From Sipunculus nudus (taxonomy: Eukaryota > Annelida > Sipuncula > Golfingiida > Sipunculidae): a stretch of DNA of 64,000 bases. The stretch lies in the NCBI GenBank assembly GCA_026874595.1, contig JAPPUL010000082.1, positions 620,001 to 684,000 of the forward strand, read 5' to 3'. The notes below the pieces were generated by a model. It saw nothing but the letters and a program-made list of their open reading frames with translations. It was not told where the DNA came from and did no database searches. Shown piece by piece: positions 17,944-26,398 of the stretch (its first letter is position 1; every line of letters starts with the position of its first letter). Both the position numbers and the translations under genes were made by a program.

Positions 17944-20900
17944 ATGAAAATAACGGGCAAGTTGATAGACAAGCCTATGCTGGTGGGGCTATTATTGACG
18001 ATGATAGTGGTAGTAGGTGTTGTGTCAATAATGATGTCCTCACTTGAGCTATTTCCAAACATAGAAATACCCTTTGTATTTGTGACAGTAGAATATAGGG
18101 GAGCCTCACCGAGCGAGATAGAGTATCAAATAAACAATAAGATAGAGCAAGAGATAAAGAAGATAAACGATATAAAGAACGTAACGTCGATAGCGCTACA
18201 AAATTTTGCTAGGGTGTTTGTAGAATTTGAATATGGAGTAGATAATAAAGAGAAGAAGCGGGAAGTAAATGATGCGGTAATGAACATATTAAACGAGCTT
18301 CCAGATGATATAGAGACTCCAAGAATAGAAGGAATAGATGTAGCAAGCACCCCTGTAATGAATGTTATGCTTTATGGAGAAGGATATGGTTATGAAGATC
18401 TGACGGTAATGGCGGAGGAGGTAGACAAAGTATTTACGAGTAATATAGAAGGGCTTTCTCGTGTTAGGTTATATGGAGCATTAGATCGGGAGATAAGTGT
18501 ATTCGTGGATCCTATAGAGCTATGGAAGAAACAGATATCGCTAGTAGAGATATTCAGATTTTTCCAAGGAGGAGCACTTGACAGTCCAGGTGGTGCGATA
18601 AAGATGGGGGATGTAGATTATCCGGTACGCGTTCTTGGATCATATAAGGATGCAGACGAGGTAAGAAATACGATATTGCTTTATAAGGATGGCAAGCCAG
18701 TATATTTAAAAGATCTTGGTAATATAGAATTTGGGACAGAGAAGGTAAGAAGCTACGCAAGATATAATGGCAAGCCAGCAATAGCCCTTGCGATATTAAA
18801 GCAAAGGGAAGCAAATGTTCTTGAGGTATCGGAGTCAACGCAAAGAGTAATAGAAGGGATAGAGGGATCTGGTTTGCTACCGGAGGGTATAAAGTTAGCA
18901 GTAGTAGCAGATCAAGCAAGTGAAGTAAGGACCCGTCTTAAAGAGTTAGCCTCAAGTGCCCAACAAGGGATAATAGTAGTATTCATAGTATTATTATTCG
19001 GGGTAGGGTTTCGGAATGCGTTATTAGCAACGCTTGCCGTACCTTTTTGTTCTCTATTTGCGATAATGGGGCTGTTTGTTTTAGGCGAGTCAATAAATAA
19101 CATAGTCCAATTTGGTTTAATAATAATAATAGGGATAGTGGTAGACGGGGCAATAGTAGTACTTGAGAGTATATATCGTCATATGGAAGGAGGTAAAGAT
19201 AGGGTTAAGGCGGCTTATGATGGGACAGAAGAGGTGGGGAGCGCAGTAGTATCTGCAGTATTAACAACGATGGCCTCTTTTGCACCGATTTTCTTGATGA
19301 GCGGTGTAGTAGGAGCATTCATGTCATATATCCCAAAGACAGTATTACTAGCTTTAGTGGGATCAATAATATTTGATCATGCGATAATCCCTGTGGTAGC
19401 AAGTAAATATCTGACTGTAAAGGGCGATGAAGGTTTTATAATAAGGTTATTTGCCAAGATGCGGCGTTGGACTGGTCGCAAAGATAGAGACTTAGGTGCT
19501 GGAGGGGATGGAGATTATATTGCAGGAGGGCGTTTGTGGACAAAAGATTTATTTAAGAAGGTACATGCAAAACATTCAAAGTTAATAAGGGCATCATTGC
19601 GGCACAAGTTTTTGGTGATGATATTGGCTTTGAGTGTATTTGTTATGGGGATATTGATATTACTTAGTCGAGATGCAGAATTGTTTCCTGATATAGATCT
19701 TGGAAAGTTTATGATCTACGTAGAAATGCCAAAGGGTTATACTGTTGAGGCAACAGACAAGGTAACAAAGGATATAGAGCAAATTATATTACAATATATG
19801 TTTAGGGGAGGAGAGGAGGAGTTAGAAGAGAAAGAAGAGCAGATAGATAGCAAAAGGATAATAAAGTTTTATTCAACGACCGTTGGGGCAGGCGGTGCGA
19901 ATGTAATGATAAATATGGGAGGAGAGTTTAGCGGGCCTAACACGGCACAAATTGATATAGATTTGATTCAGGCAGAATATAGGGATTATAGTCTAGAAGA
20001 TTTCATGGCAGAACTTAGGAATGAGATATACGATAAGATAACGCCAGATGCCCGAGTTAGAGTAAGGAGTCCAAGGACGGGACCTCCGACAGCGGCGCCG
20101 ATAAATGTAATAATATCAGGTAACAATATAAATGTCTTAAAGAAGCTTGCAGGGCGAGCGGAACAGATAGTAAAAGGAGTTGATGGAGCAATAGATATAA
20201 GGAACGATTATGGAGTAAGTAAACCTGAGGTTAGGGTAGAAATAGACAGGGCACGAGCCGAGAAATATGATTTATCGGTACAAACGATTCAAAGCTATTT
20301 ATTTGCAATGAACACAGGCTATGAGCTTGCCCGATATCAGTATGGGACAAAAGAATATAAGGTAAGGCTTAGAGTAGATGATAGGATATACAACAGGCGG
20401 ATAGAAGACATATCAGCGATGGCAATATATAGCGAAAGGCTAAAAAGGCCCATAGCGCTAAACCAGTTTACGGATATAGTATTAAAAAGCAATAGAAGTT
20501 ATATAAGACGAGAAGACTTCAAACGTTCGATAGTAGTAAGCGGGGATGTAGATTTAACAAAGCGTTCACGCGGAGAGGTTGCGAAGGAGGTTATAGATAT
20601 TTTATCGGATACGGAAACATTTTCTTTACCTAAGGGATATAGCGTTAGGTTTCGCGGAGAGAACGAGGATAGGGACAAATCGTTTGATGATTTGGGGAAA
20701 GCGTTTGTGATAGGCTTTCTTTTAATTTATTTTATAATAGTCTTACAGTTCAACTCATTTTTGCAACCTGTAGCAATACTAGTAACGGTATTGTTGTCAG
20801 TAGGTGGGGTCTCACTTGGAGTATTACTTAGTAATAGTAATCTTGGAATAATGGTTATGTTTGGAGGGATATCGCTTGCGGGAATTGTAGTAAACGACGC

Positions 20901-21237
20901 AATAGTTTTAGTAAGCTATGTAAATCTGCTACGCAAGCGAGGGCGTGGATTAAAAGAAGGAGTAATAGAAGCAAGCGAGACGCGGCTAAAAGCGATATTG
21001 CTAACAACCTTTACAACGATAGGAGGCTTATTACCCTTAGCCTTAGCAATAGGCGGGACTAGGTCATTCTGGAGTCCGATGGGTTGGGCGATAATAGGAG
21101 GACTTAGTCTTGCAACGGTTCAAACTTTGATAGTAGTTCCTGTGGTGTATGTATATTTGGAAGAAGGGAAAGAAAAGACGAAAGAGTTGTGTAAACGGTT
21201 ATTAGAAAGGGTTAGGGGCAGAGGCAAAAGAGAGTAA
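17944..21237 (+). CDS. RND-family efflux pump, HAE1-like permease
   Basis: At 1,097 residues this is a full inner-membrane RND transporter with twelve transmembrane helices and two large periplasmic loops. It is driven by the proton gradient and exports drugs, lipids or other hydrophobic compounds through the TolC channel. The proton-relay positions are unusual: TM4 reads IVVDGAIVVLESIYRHME, with D401 followed by G402 instead of a second Asp, while TM10 reads GIVVNDAIVLVSYVN, with D985 where HAE1-like pumps usually show Asn or Lys. A Gly/Asp-rich cytosolic loop lies near 515-530. It is the last gene of the operon and converges with the response regulator, whose stop is 12 bases away. The substrate is not predictable from sequence. 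Confidence 0.93.
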   Translation: MKITGKLIDKPMLVGLLLTMIVVVGVVSIMMSSLELFPNIEIPFVFVTVEYRGASPSEIEYQINNKIEQEIKKINDIKNVTSIALQNFARVFVEFEYGVDNKEKKREVNDAVMNILNELPDDIETPRIEGIDVASTPVMNVMLYGEGYGYEDLTVMAEEVDKVFTSNIEGLSRVRLYGALDREISVFVDPIELWKKQISLVEIFRFFQGGALDSPGGAIKMGDVDYPVRVLGSYKDADEVRNTILLYKDGKPVYLKDLGNIEFGTEKVRSYARYNGKPAIALAILKQREANVLEVSESTQRVIEGIEGSGLLPEGIKLAVVADQASEVRTRLKELASSAQQGIIVVFIVLLFGVGFRNALLATLAVPFCSLFAIMGLFVLGESINNIVQFGLIIIIGIVVDGAIVVLESIYRHMEGGKDRVKAAYDGTEEVGSAVVSAVLTTMASFAPIFLMSGVVGAFMSYIPKTVLLALVGSIIFDHAIIPVVASKYLTVKGDEGFIIRLFAKMRRWTGRKDRDLGAGGDGDYIAGGRLWTKDLFKKVHAKHSKLIRASLRHKFLVMILALSVFVMGILILLSRDAELFPDIDLGKFMIYVEMPKGYTVEATDKVTKDIEQIILQYMFRGGEEELEEKEEQIDSKRIIKFYSTTVGAGGANVMINMGGEFSGPNTAQIDIDLIQAEYRDYSLEDFMAELRNEIYDKITPDARVRVRSPRTGPPTAAPINVIISGNNINVLKKLAGRAEQIVKGVDGAIDIRNDYGVSKPEVRVEIDRARAEKYDLSVQTIQSYLFAMNTGYELARYQYGTKEYKVRLRVDDRIYNRRIEDISAMAIYSERLKRPIALNQFTDIVLKSNRSYIRREDFKRSIVVSGDVDLTKRSRGEVAKEVIDILSDTETFSLPKGYSVRFRGENEDRDKSFDDLGKAFVIGFLLIYFIIVLQFNSFLQPVAILVTVLLSVGGVSLGVLLSNSNLGIMVMFGGISLAGIVVNDAIVLVSYVNLLRKRGRGLKEGVIEASETRLKAILLTTFTTIGGLLPLALAIGGTRSFWSPMGWAIIGGLSLATVQTLIVVPVVYVYLEEGKEKTKELCKRLLERVRGRGKRE

Positions 21238-21249
21238 GGAGAGAATAGG

Positions 21250-21894
21250 TTATGATATTAGTCCCTCATTAATAGCTTTTCCGACGACCTCAGCGCGAGA
21301 AGATACTTGTAATTTATCATAAATATTTTGAATGTGTTTTCTTACGGTATTAGGTTTTATATTTATTTTGGCAGCGATTTTGATATAAGTAAGTCCTTGA
21401 ACAATAAGCTTTAGAATTTCTTTTTCGCGTTTTGAGAGGTTGTAGTCCTTAGAGTCAATAGTTTTAATAGGTTTTTCGAAATAGTTTAGTATTTTCCGAG
21501 CGATACGTGGAGTCATAGGAGAGCCGCCGTTGTGCAGTTCAATAAGTTCGGAAATAAGGTCTCGTCTTGGCGTATCTTTAAGGATATAACCTTTAGCTCC
21601 AGCTTTAATGGATTTAAAGATTTTGTCTTCGTCTTCAAAGATGGTAAGCATCATGATTTCAATATAAGGATGCTGTTTTTTAATTATCTTAGTAGCCTCA
21701 ATGCCATCAATACCCGGCAGTCCAATATCCATAAGAACGATATTAGGCTTATCCTGGGATTTATTAAGCTCGGTAATAAAGTCTTCAGCGGTACTAAACG
21801 CCCCACAGACAGTAATCTTGTCGGAAGAGTTTAGAAGGTATGAGATACCTTCCCTAATATTTTGAATATCTTCAACTATGACAATTTTAATCAT
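21250..21894 (-). CDS. NarL/FixJ-type response regulator (orphan)
   Basis: The 214-residue protein has an N-terminal receiver domain with phosphoacceptor D56 (IVLMDIGLPGIDG), the acidic pair ED at 8-9, and the conserved lysine in YILKD. A C-terminal LuxR helix-turn-helix begins at LSKREKEILKLIVQGLTYIKIAAKI. Phosphorylation would switch DNA binding. No histidine kinase gene is adjacent, so the cognate sensor is elsewhere. It converges on the RND pump gene with only 12 bases between stops, so regulation of that operon is possible but not shown. Codons are mostly pyrimidine-ending, unlike neighbouring plus-strand genes. Confidence 0.93.
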   Translation of the reverse strand: MIKIVIVEDIQNIREGISYLLNSSDKITVCGAFSTAEDFITELNKSQDKPNIVLMDIGLPGIDGIEATKIIKKQHPYIEIMMLTIFEDEDKIFKSIKAGAKGYILKDTPRRDLISELIELHNGGSPMTPRIARKILNYFEKPIKTIDSKDYNLSKREKEILKLIVQGLTYIKIAAKINIKPNTVRKHIQNIYDKLQVSSRAEVVGKAINEGLIS

Positions 21895-22141
21895 AGGCCC
21901 AACGTAGTAAGAAAAAGTGCTTTATAAAAAAACGCTTTATAAAGCAATAAAACACTCTAAATATGTAAAATACTGTAAAAAAGACCTCATTTTAGTTAAA
22001 TTAAAAAAAATACTTAAAAACCCAATTAAAAGTAATAACAATTAGCGATAAAAAAGAATATAATAAATAGAAGGCTTGTTTAAAATACTACAAATGTACA
22101 AGTTTGGTTTAAATAATGTTTAAATAATAAGGAGGGAGATT
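21895..22141. promoter_or_regulatory. Divergent spacer, response regulator / Tat reductase
   Basis: This AT-rich, 247-base region holds both promoters. Short repeats occur: AAACGCTTTATAAA-type duplication near 21920-21945, and GTTTAAATAAT twice near 22108-22128. A strong ribosome site, GGAGGGA (22131-22137), precedes the ATG at 22142. No operator can be named. Confidence 0.35.
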
Positions 22142-23446
22142 ATGGACGATAAAAAGAGAGCTTTTGCTAATTTGGCTACTGAGGAGGAAAGAGGTGTTGT
22201 TGGTGAAGAGGTAGGGAGAAGGGGGCGGCGAGAATTTATAAAGAAGCTAACAAGCTTATCGATAGGAGGTGCCTTAGTTGAAGGGAGCGTGTTAAGGGGT
22301 GAGGCAAAGGGAAGTGTAGAAAGGATATTATCGTACAGAGCGCTTGGCGACACAGGGCTTAAGGCATCAGACATATCGTTTGGAGCGGGAGGGTTATGGA
22401 ATTATCGAGTAGCGTTAAAGGCGATGTCCTTAGGTATAAACTATTTTGACACAGCACCGGACTATGGTTCTGGGGGGTCTGAGGAGGAACTAGGGAAGGC
22501 ATTAAGTAAAAGCAGCCTGACAAGAGATAAGATGATATTGGTAACAAAGATGTGTAACGTAAGTGGCTATCCGGGCCATAAGTACCGAGAGACAAAGGAA
22601 GGATATATAAGGGGAGTAGAATCTAGTTTAAAGCGTCTAAAAACAGACTATATAGACTTTCTATTGGTACATGCGCTAGGAGAGCGAGACACAGGACATG
22701 GTGGAGAGCTTTATAGATTGCAAGACGAAGCAATGCTAGAAGCGAATGAGCGACTTAAGGAACAAGGTAAAGTACGTTATCTTGGAGTATCGAGTCATAA
22801 TTACAATGCAGCGCTGCAAGGGGAGTTAGACTACGCAATAGAGAGCGGAAAGTATAAACTACTAATGGTAGCATATAATTTCAAAGATCGTCCAGCAGGG
22901 TACAATTTATTAAACGGTCTTGTGAAGCTATCGAAGAAGGCAAAATCAAATGGGGTAGCCTTTGTGGCAATGAAGACGTTGCGGGGTGCATCGGGATTAA
23001 ACCCTGAACTTAACGAAGGTAGATCATATGCCCAATCAGCATTCAAATGGGTGTTATCCAACGACTCAGTATCTTGCTTGGTGGTAACGATGCGAAGCCA
23101 TGATCAGATACAGGAGTACATAAAGGCCTCAGGGCGGAAGGTAAGCCAAAGTGATATAAACTTATTAAAAGCAGTTAGTGCAAAGGATGATGATTGTGAA
23201 CTTGGCTGTAATGAATGTGAGGTGGCATGTCCAAGTGGTGTTAAGGTATCGTCGATATTGCGTTACAACATGTATTTCAAGAACTACGGTATGGAGAAAG
23301 AGGGTATTAGCTTGTACAGAGGGCTTAGTCAGAACGTATCAGAGTGCTCAAGCTGTGTAGAGAGTCCGTGTATAAGAGCATGTTGTTTTAATGTAGATGT
23401 AAAGCGGAAGTTAGAAGAGGCGCATAAGAATTTGCAGCTAGCTTAG
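22142..23446 (+). CDS. Tat-exported aldo/keto reductase with Cys-rich (Fe-S type) tail
   Basis: This 434-residue protein begins with a twin-arginine-type signal (GRRGRREFIKKLTSLSIGGAL, about 24-44) followed by an aldo/keto reductase barrel. The catalytic tetrad is visible as D and Y in NYFDTAPDYG, K in LVTKM and H in LLVHALG. The C-terminus carries two cysteine clusters, CELGCNECEVACPSGV and CSSCVESPCIRAC, the 4Fe-4S-like pattern seen in a subfamily of such reductases. Tat export implies folding and cofactor loading in the cytoplasm and work in the periplasm or at the membrane. A very good ribosome site, GGAGGGA, precedes the ATG. The substrate is unknown. folB follows 79 bases later, but a functional link is not evident. 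Confidence 0.9.
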   Translation: MDDKKRAFANLATEEERGVVGEEVGRRGRREFIKKLTSLSIGGALVEGSVLRGEAKGSVERILSYRALGDTGLKASDISFGAGGLWNYRVALKAMSLGINYFDTAPDYGSGGSEEELGKALSKSSLTRDKMILVTKMCNVSGYPGHKYRETKEGYIRGVESSLKRLKTDYIDFLLVHALGERDTGHGGELYRLQDEAMLEANERLKEQGKVRYLGVSSHNYNAALQGELDYAIESGKYKLLMVAYNFKDRPAGYNLLNGLVKLSKKAKSNGVAFVAMKTLRGASGLNPELNEGRSYAQSAFKWVLSNDSVSCLVVTMRSHDQIQEYIKASGRKVSQSDINLLKAVSAKDDDCELGCNECEVACPSGVKVSSILRYNMYFKNYGMEKEGISLYRGLSQNVSECSSCVESPCIRACCFNVDVKRKLEEAHKNLQLA

Positions 23447-23525
23447 TATGTAAGTGTAGTTCACGGGATAGTCTTTAAGTAAATGATATTAAAGAGACTA
23501 AGGCAAGAAATGCAAGAGAGACAGG

Positions 23526-23903
23526 ATGCGGATAGAGATAAGAGAGATAGAGCTTGATGCGCTAGTAGGAGTATATGAACATGAGCGAATGAGGAAACAG
23601 AAGATAGTATTAAGTATAAGTCTAAAGGTATCTTCTGGGCGGGCATTTATAACGGATGAGTTAGAAGACGCCCTAGATTACGATAAACTCGAGCGCGATT
23701 TACGAGAACATGTACGAGAGACAAGATATAAGCTAGTAGAAAAGCTAAGTTACGATATAATGGAATATCTTTTTTCTTACACAAAAAGTATACAAGAGAT
23801 AAATCTTGAGCTTAAGAAACCGGAGGCATTTACAAGTGGACGTGGCGAGGTTGTGCTAGTATGTGCAGGTATACGCGAAGGCGAAAGTTTTGTAATATTG
23901 TAA
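23526..23903 (+). CDS. folB: Dihydroneopterin aldolase
   Basis: The 125-residue protein has the FolB pattern: RIEIREIELDALVGVYEHER at the start, the central DYDKLERDLREHV segment, KLVEKLSYDIMEYLF, and the final INLELKKPEAFTSGRGEVVL. FolB converts dihydroneopterin to 6-hydroxymethyl-dihydropterin and glycolaldehyde in folate synthesis, as a cytoplasmic octamer. E18 and K98 sit in the positions used for pterin binding and catalysis in the family. The ATG at 23526 has only a weak ribosome site. It has no other folate gene beside it in this window; rlmN follows 86 bases downstream. Confidence 0.88.
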   Translation: MRIEIREIELDALVGVYEHERMRKQKIVLSISLKVSSGRAFITDELEDALDYDKLERDLREHVRETRYKLVEKLSYDIMEYLFSYTKSIQEINLELKKPEAFTSGRGEVVLVCAGIREGESFVIL

Positions 23904-23989
23904 TTATTGAACAAGAGATGTTAAAAGACAGATATAGAGAAAAGAGCAAGATGTAGCTAAGAGAAAACGGAGGAAAAGAAAAGTAAAGA

Positions 23990-25054
23990 GTGCAGGGCAA
24001 AATAGAGTCAATATTAAACTACACAAAAAAAGAAATAGAAGAGCTTGTAATAAGGGCAGGATATGAGAGATATCGGAGCAAACAGATACAAAACTATATA
24101 TACCAACAAGGGGTATATGATTTTGAACAGATGCAAACGCTTCCGAAGGGCTTACGTAACAATCTGGCAAGCGGATATAATGTAATAAGCTTAAAAGAGG
24201 TGGATAGACTTTCAAGCCGCGGAGGCGGGACAACAAAGGTAGTATACGAACTTGCAGATGGCAATAGGATAGAAAGTGTAGTAATACGAGAAGGAGGTAG
24301 AAAGAGTTTGTGCATCTCCTCCCAAGCGGGTTGCCCACTAGCCTGTACATTTTGTGCAACAGGGACAATGGGTTTAAAGCGGTCCTTATATGTCGATGAG
24401 ATAGTGGGACAGTATTTGCTACTTAAGAAAGAGAATAAAAAGCTTGATAATATAATTTATATGGGGATGGGGGAGCCGTTTTTGAATTATAAAAATGTCC
24501 GAGGGTCTATAATGGCGTTGTTGGACACTGAGCTTGGAGGTTATGGTGCACGACGGATAACGGTATCAACAGCAGGCATAGCACGAGGGATAGAAAGGTT
24601 GGCAGATGATGAAGGTTTACAAAACATACGGCTTGCAGTATCGCTAACGACCTTAAATCAGAAGCTACGAAAGCAAATAATGCCGATAGCCAAGAAGATA
24701 GATATAAAGGAACTATTAAAGTCGTTAAGATATTACACTAGAAAGACAGGCAAACGTATAACGCTAGAATACATAATGCTTGCGGGTGTAAATATGGGCA
24801 AAGAGGATGCAAAAGACTTAATTAAGCTATATAATAGCGAATTAAAGTTCAACTTAAATTTGATACCGTACAATAAGATAGAAGTATTAGAAGGAGCTCC
24901 TTTAGCGTATGAGGGGAAAAATTATGCAGAGCCGAGTGTAGGAGCGATAAAATATTTTAAAAACTACTTTAAATACACGAATCTAGAGGTAGTGGAGAGG
25001 AAGCGAAAGGGCCGAGAAATAAAGGCAGCCTGTGGCCAGTTAGTCCAAAGGTGA
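23990..25054 (+). CDS. rlmN: 23S rRNA/tRNA adenine-C2 methyltransferase RlmN
   Basis: The 354-residue radical SAM enzyme methylates A2503 of 23S rRNA and A37 of some tRNAs. It shows the 4Fe-4S motif C115-x3-C119-x2-C122 in GCPLACTFC, the upstream methyl-relay cysteine C108 in SLCISS, and the second catalytic cysteine C348 in IKAACGQL. MGMGEPFLNY and RITVSTAGI are standard RlmN blocks. The start is GTG at 23990; GGAGGA lies somewhat far upstream (about 13 bases). The length is normal. Neighbours are folB and another radical SAM gene, probably read in the same direction without an obvious shared pathway. Confidence 0.95.
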   Translation: MQGKIESILNYTKKEIEELVIRAGYERYRSKQIQNYIYQQGVYDFEQMQTLPKGLRNNLASGYNVISLKEVDRLSSRGGGTTKVVYELADGNRIESVVIREGGRKSLCISSQAGCPLACTFCATGTMGLKRSLYVDEIVGQYLLLKKENKKLDNIIYMGMGEPFLNYKNVRGSIMALLDTELGGYGARRITVSTAGIARGIERLADDEGLQNIRLAVSLTTLNQKLRKQIMPIAKKIDIKELLKSLRYYTRKTGKRITLEYIMLAGVNMGKEDAKDLIKLYNSELKFNLNLIPYNKIEVLEGAPLAYEGKNYAEPSVGAIKYFKNYFKYTNLEVVERKRKGREIKAACGQLVQR

Positions 25055-25145
25055 TAAAAAAAAAACAAAGACAATGTGAAACTAATATAGCTTATAGGGT
25101 ATATTTAGATTGTATGTAGCAATGGTTATGGATGTAGGTATGTGG

Positions 25146-25182
25146 AGGGAATATAGAGGGAATATAGAGGGAATATAGTTGT
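25146..25182 (+). repeat. 11-bp tandem repeat (AGAGGGAATAT) upstream of the radical SAM gene
   Basis: Three consecutive copies of GAGGGAATATA lie about 45 bases before the ATG at 25224. Each carries a GAGGG Shine-Dalgarno-like core. The site actually used is probably GGAGATAAAAGAGA next to the start. Confidence 0.75.
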
Positions 25183-25223
25183 ATAGAAAGAATATAGAAA
25201 CAATAGAATGGAGATAAAAGAGA

Positions 25224-26207
25224 ATGTTTAGAGGCAACAAAAGATATAACAATATAGGAGCCTATTTGCGAGGTGTATACGGGGAGAGGGCCTTTAAAGT
25301 ATGTATAGATGCAGGATTCACTTGTCCGAACAGGGATGGTTCAAAGGGGCGAGGAGGCTGTATATACTGCAATGTAGATAGTTTCACGCCAAACGATGCA
25401 AGGATAGAAAATAGTGTAAGGAAGCAGCTTGATGATGGGATTAGATATCAGAAGGAGCGTTATGGAGGCAAAAAGTTCATAGCGTACTTTCAGGCGTTCT
25501 CATCAACTTATGGGGAAGTAGATTATTTAAAACGAGTATATGAGGAGGCACTGCGTCATCCTGAGGTAGTAGGTTTATCGATAGGCACAAGGCCAGACTG
25601 TATAAATGATGAGATATTGGATTTAATAAGCGGCTATGCAAAAAAGCAGGAGGTATGGATAGAGTATGGTCTTCAAAGCATGCATGACAAGACTTTGGAG
25701 TTAATAAATAGGGGACATGACTTAAAATGTTTTCATGATACATATATGCAAACGAGAAAGTATAAAGACATAAAAATATGTGTACATGTAATACATGGCC
25801 TTCCCAACGAGACAAATAAAATGCAGCTTGATACAATAAAGTATCTGTCAGACATAGGAATAGATGGTATAAAGATACATCAATTGCATGTGGTGAAGAA
25901 GACGAAAATGGAGAAGATGTACAAGCGGGGAGAATTTAGTTTAATGAGTTTAGATAATTATCTATATCTGTTATCAGAATCACTTAGCTTACTATCAAGC
26001 GACGTTGTAATACATAGATTATTTGGGCTTGGTCCGAAGGATTTGTTAATAGCGCCTGACTGGGATATAGGCAAGGGGCAATTTAACACGTTAATAGATA
26101 AATATTTGGAAGAGAATAATTATTATCAGGGGATGAGTCATGATTATTTTGGGATGCTGGATGTAGTTGGTCAGCCGAAGATATATGAGGAACGGGTTTT
26201 TGTGTAA
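25224..26207 (+). CDS. TIGR01212 (YhcC-like) radical SAM protein
   Basis: A 327-residue radical SAM protein of the TIGR01212 family. Its cysteine motif is spread as C28, C35 and C50/C53 (DAGFTCPNRDGSKGRGGC then IYC), followed by KFIAYFQAFSSTYG, VVGLSIGTRPDCI and EYGLQSMHDKTLELINRGH. The family is widespread and has no firmly proved role in most bacteria, although a redox or tRNA-related function has been suggested. It is cytoplasmic. The ATG is preceded by GGAG at about 11 bases. It stands between rlmN and a cyclase gene with long spacers, so it is likely its own transcription unit. Confidence 0.9.
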   Translation: MFRGNKRYNNIGAYLRGVYGERAFKVCIDAGFTCPNRDGSKGRGGCIYCNVDSFTPNDARIENSVRKQLDDGIRYQKERYGGKKFIAYFQAFSSTYGEVDYLKRVYEEALRHPEVVGLSIGTRPDCINDEILDLISGYAKKQEVWIEYGLQSMHDKTLELINRGHDLKCFHDTYMQTRKYKDIKICVHVIHGLPNETNKMQLDTIKYLSDIGIDGIKIHQLHVVKKTKMEKMYKRGEFSLMSLDNYLYLLSESLSLLSSDVVIHRLFGLGPKDLLIAPDWDIGKGQFNTLIDKYLEENNYYQGMSHDYFGMLDVVGQPKIYEERVFV

Positions 26208-26321
26208 TGTCAAAGCGCTTTTTAGTAGACTTTTCTAAGAAAAGTTTTAATAAAAGAGAGAAAGGGTTAAAAAAAAAGATATAGATAAGGGCTTAGGAGG
26301 TGATAATATATTGGTATGGCA

Positions 26322-26371
26322 GATAGGATTTAGAGGATAGGATTTAGAGGATAGGATTTAGAGGATAGGAT
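26322..26371 (+). repeat. 14-bp tandem repeat (ATAGGATTTAGAGG) upstream of the cyclase gene
   Basis: At least three consecutive copies lie within the 191-base spacer, each with AGAGGA, a Shine-Dalgarno-like core. The functional site is probably GAGAGG (26388-26393) five bases before the TTG start at 26399. Confidence 0.75.
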
Positions 26372-26398
26372 GCAAGATTATATGAATGAGAGGCTATT

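Noticed and set aside
25146-25182. Regularly spaced short repeats (also at 26322 and 40709) as CRISPR-like arrays
   Set aside because: The copies are directly adjacent with no unique spacers, are only 11-14 bp long, and no cas genes are present.
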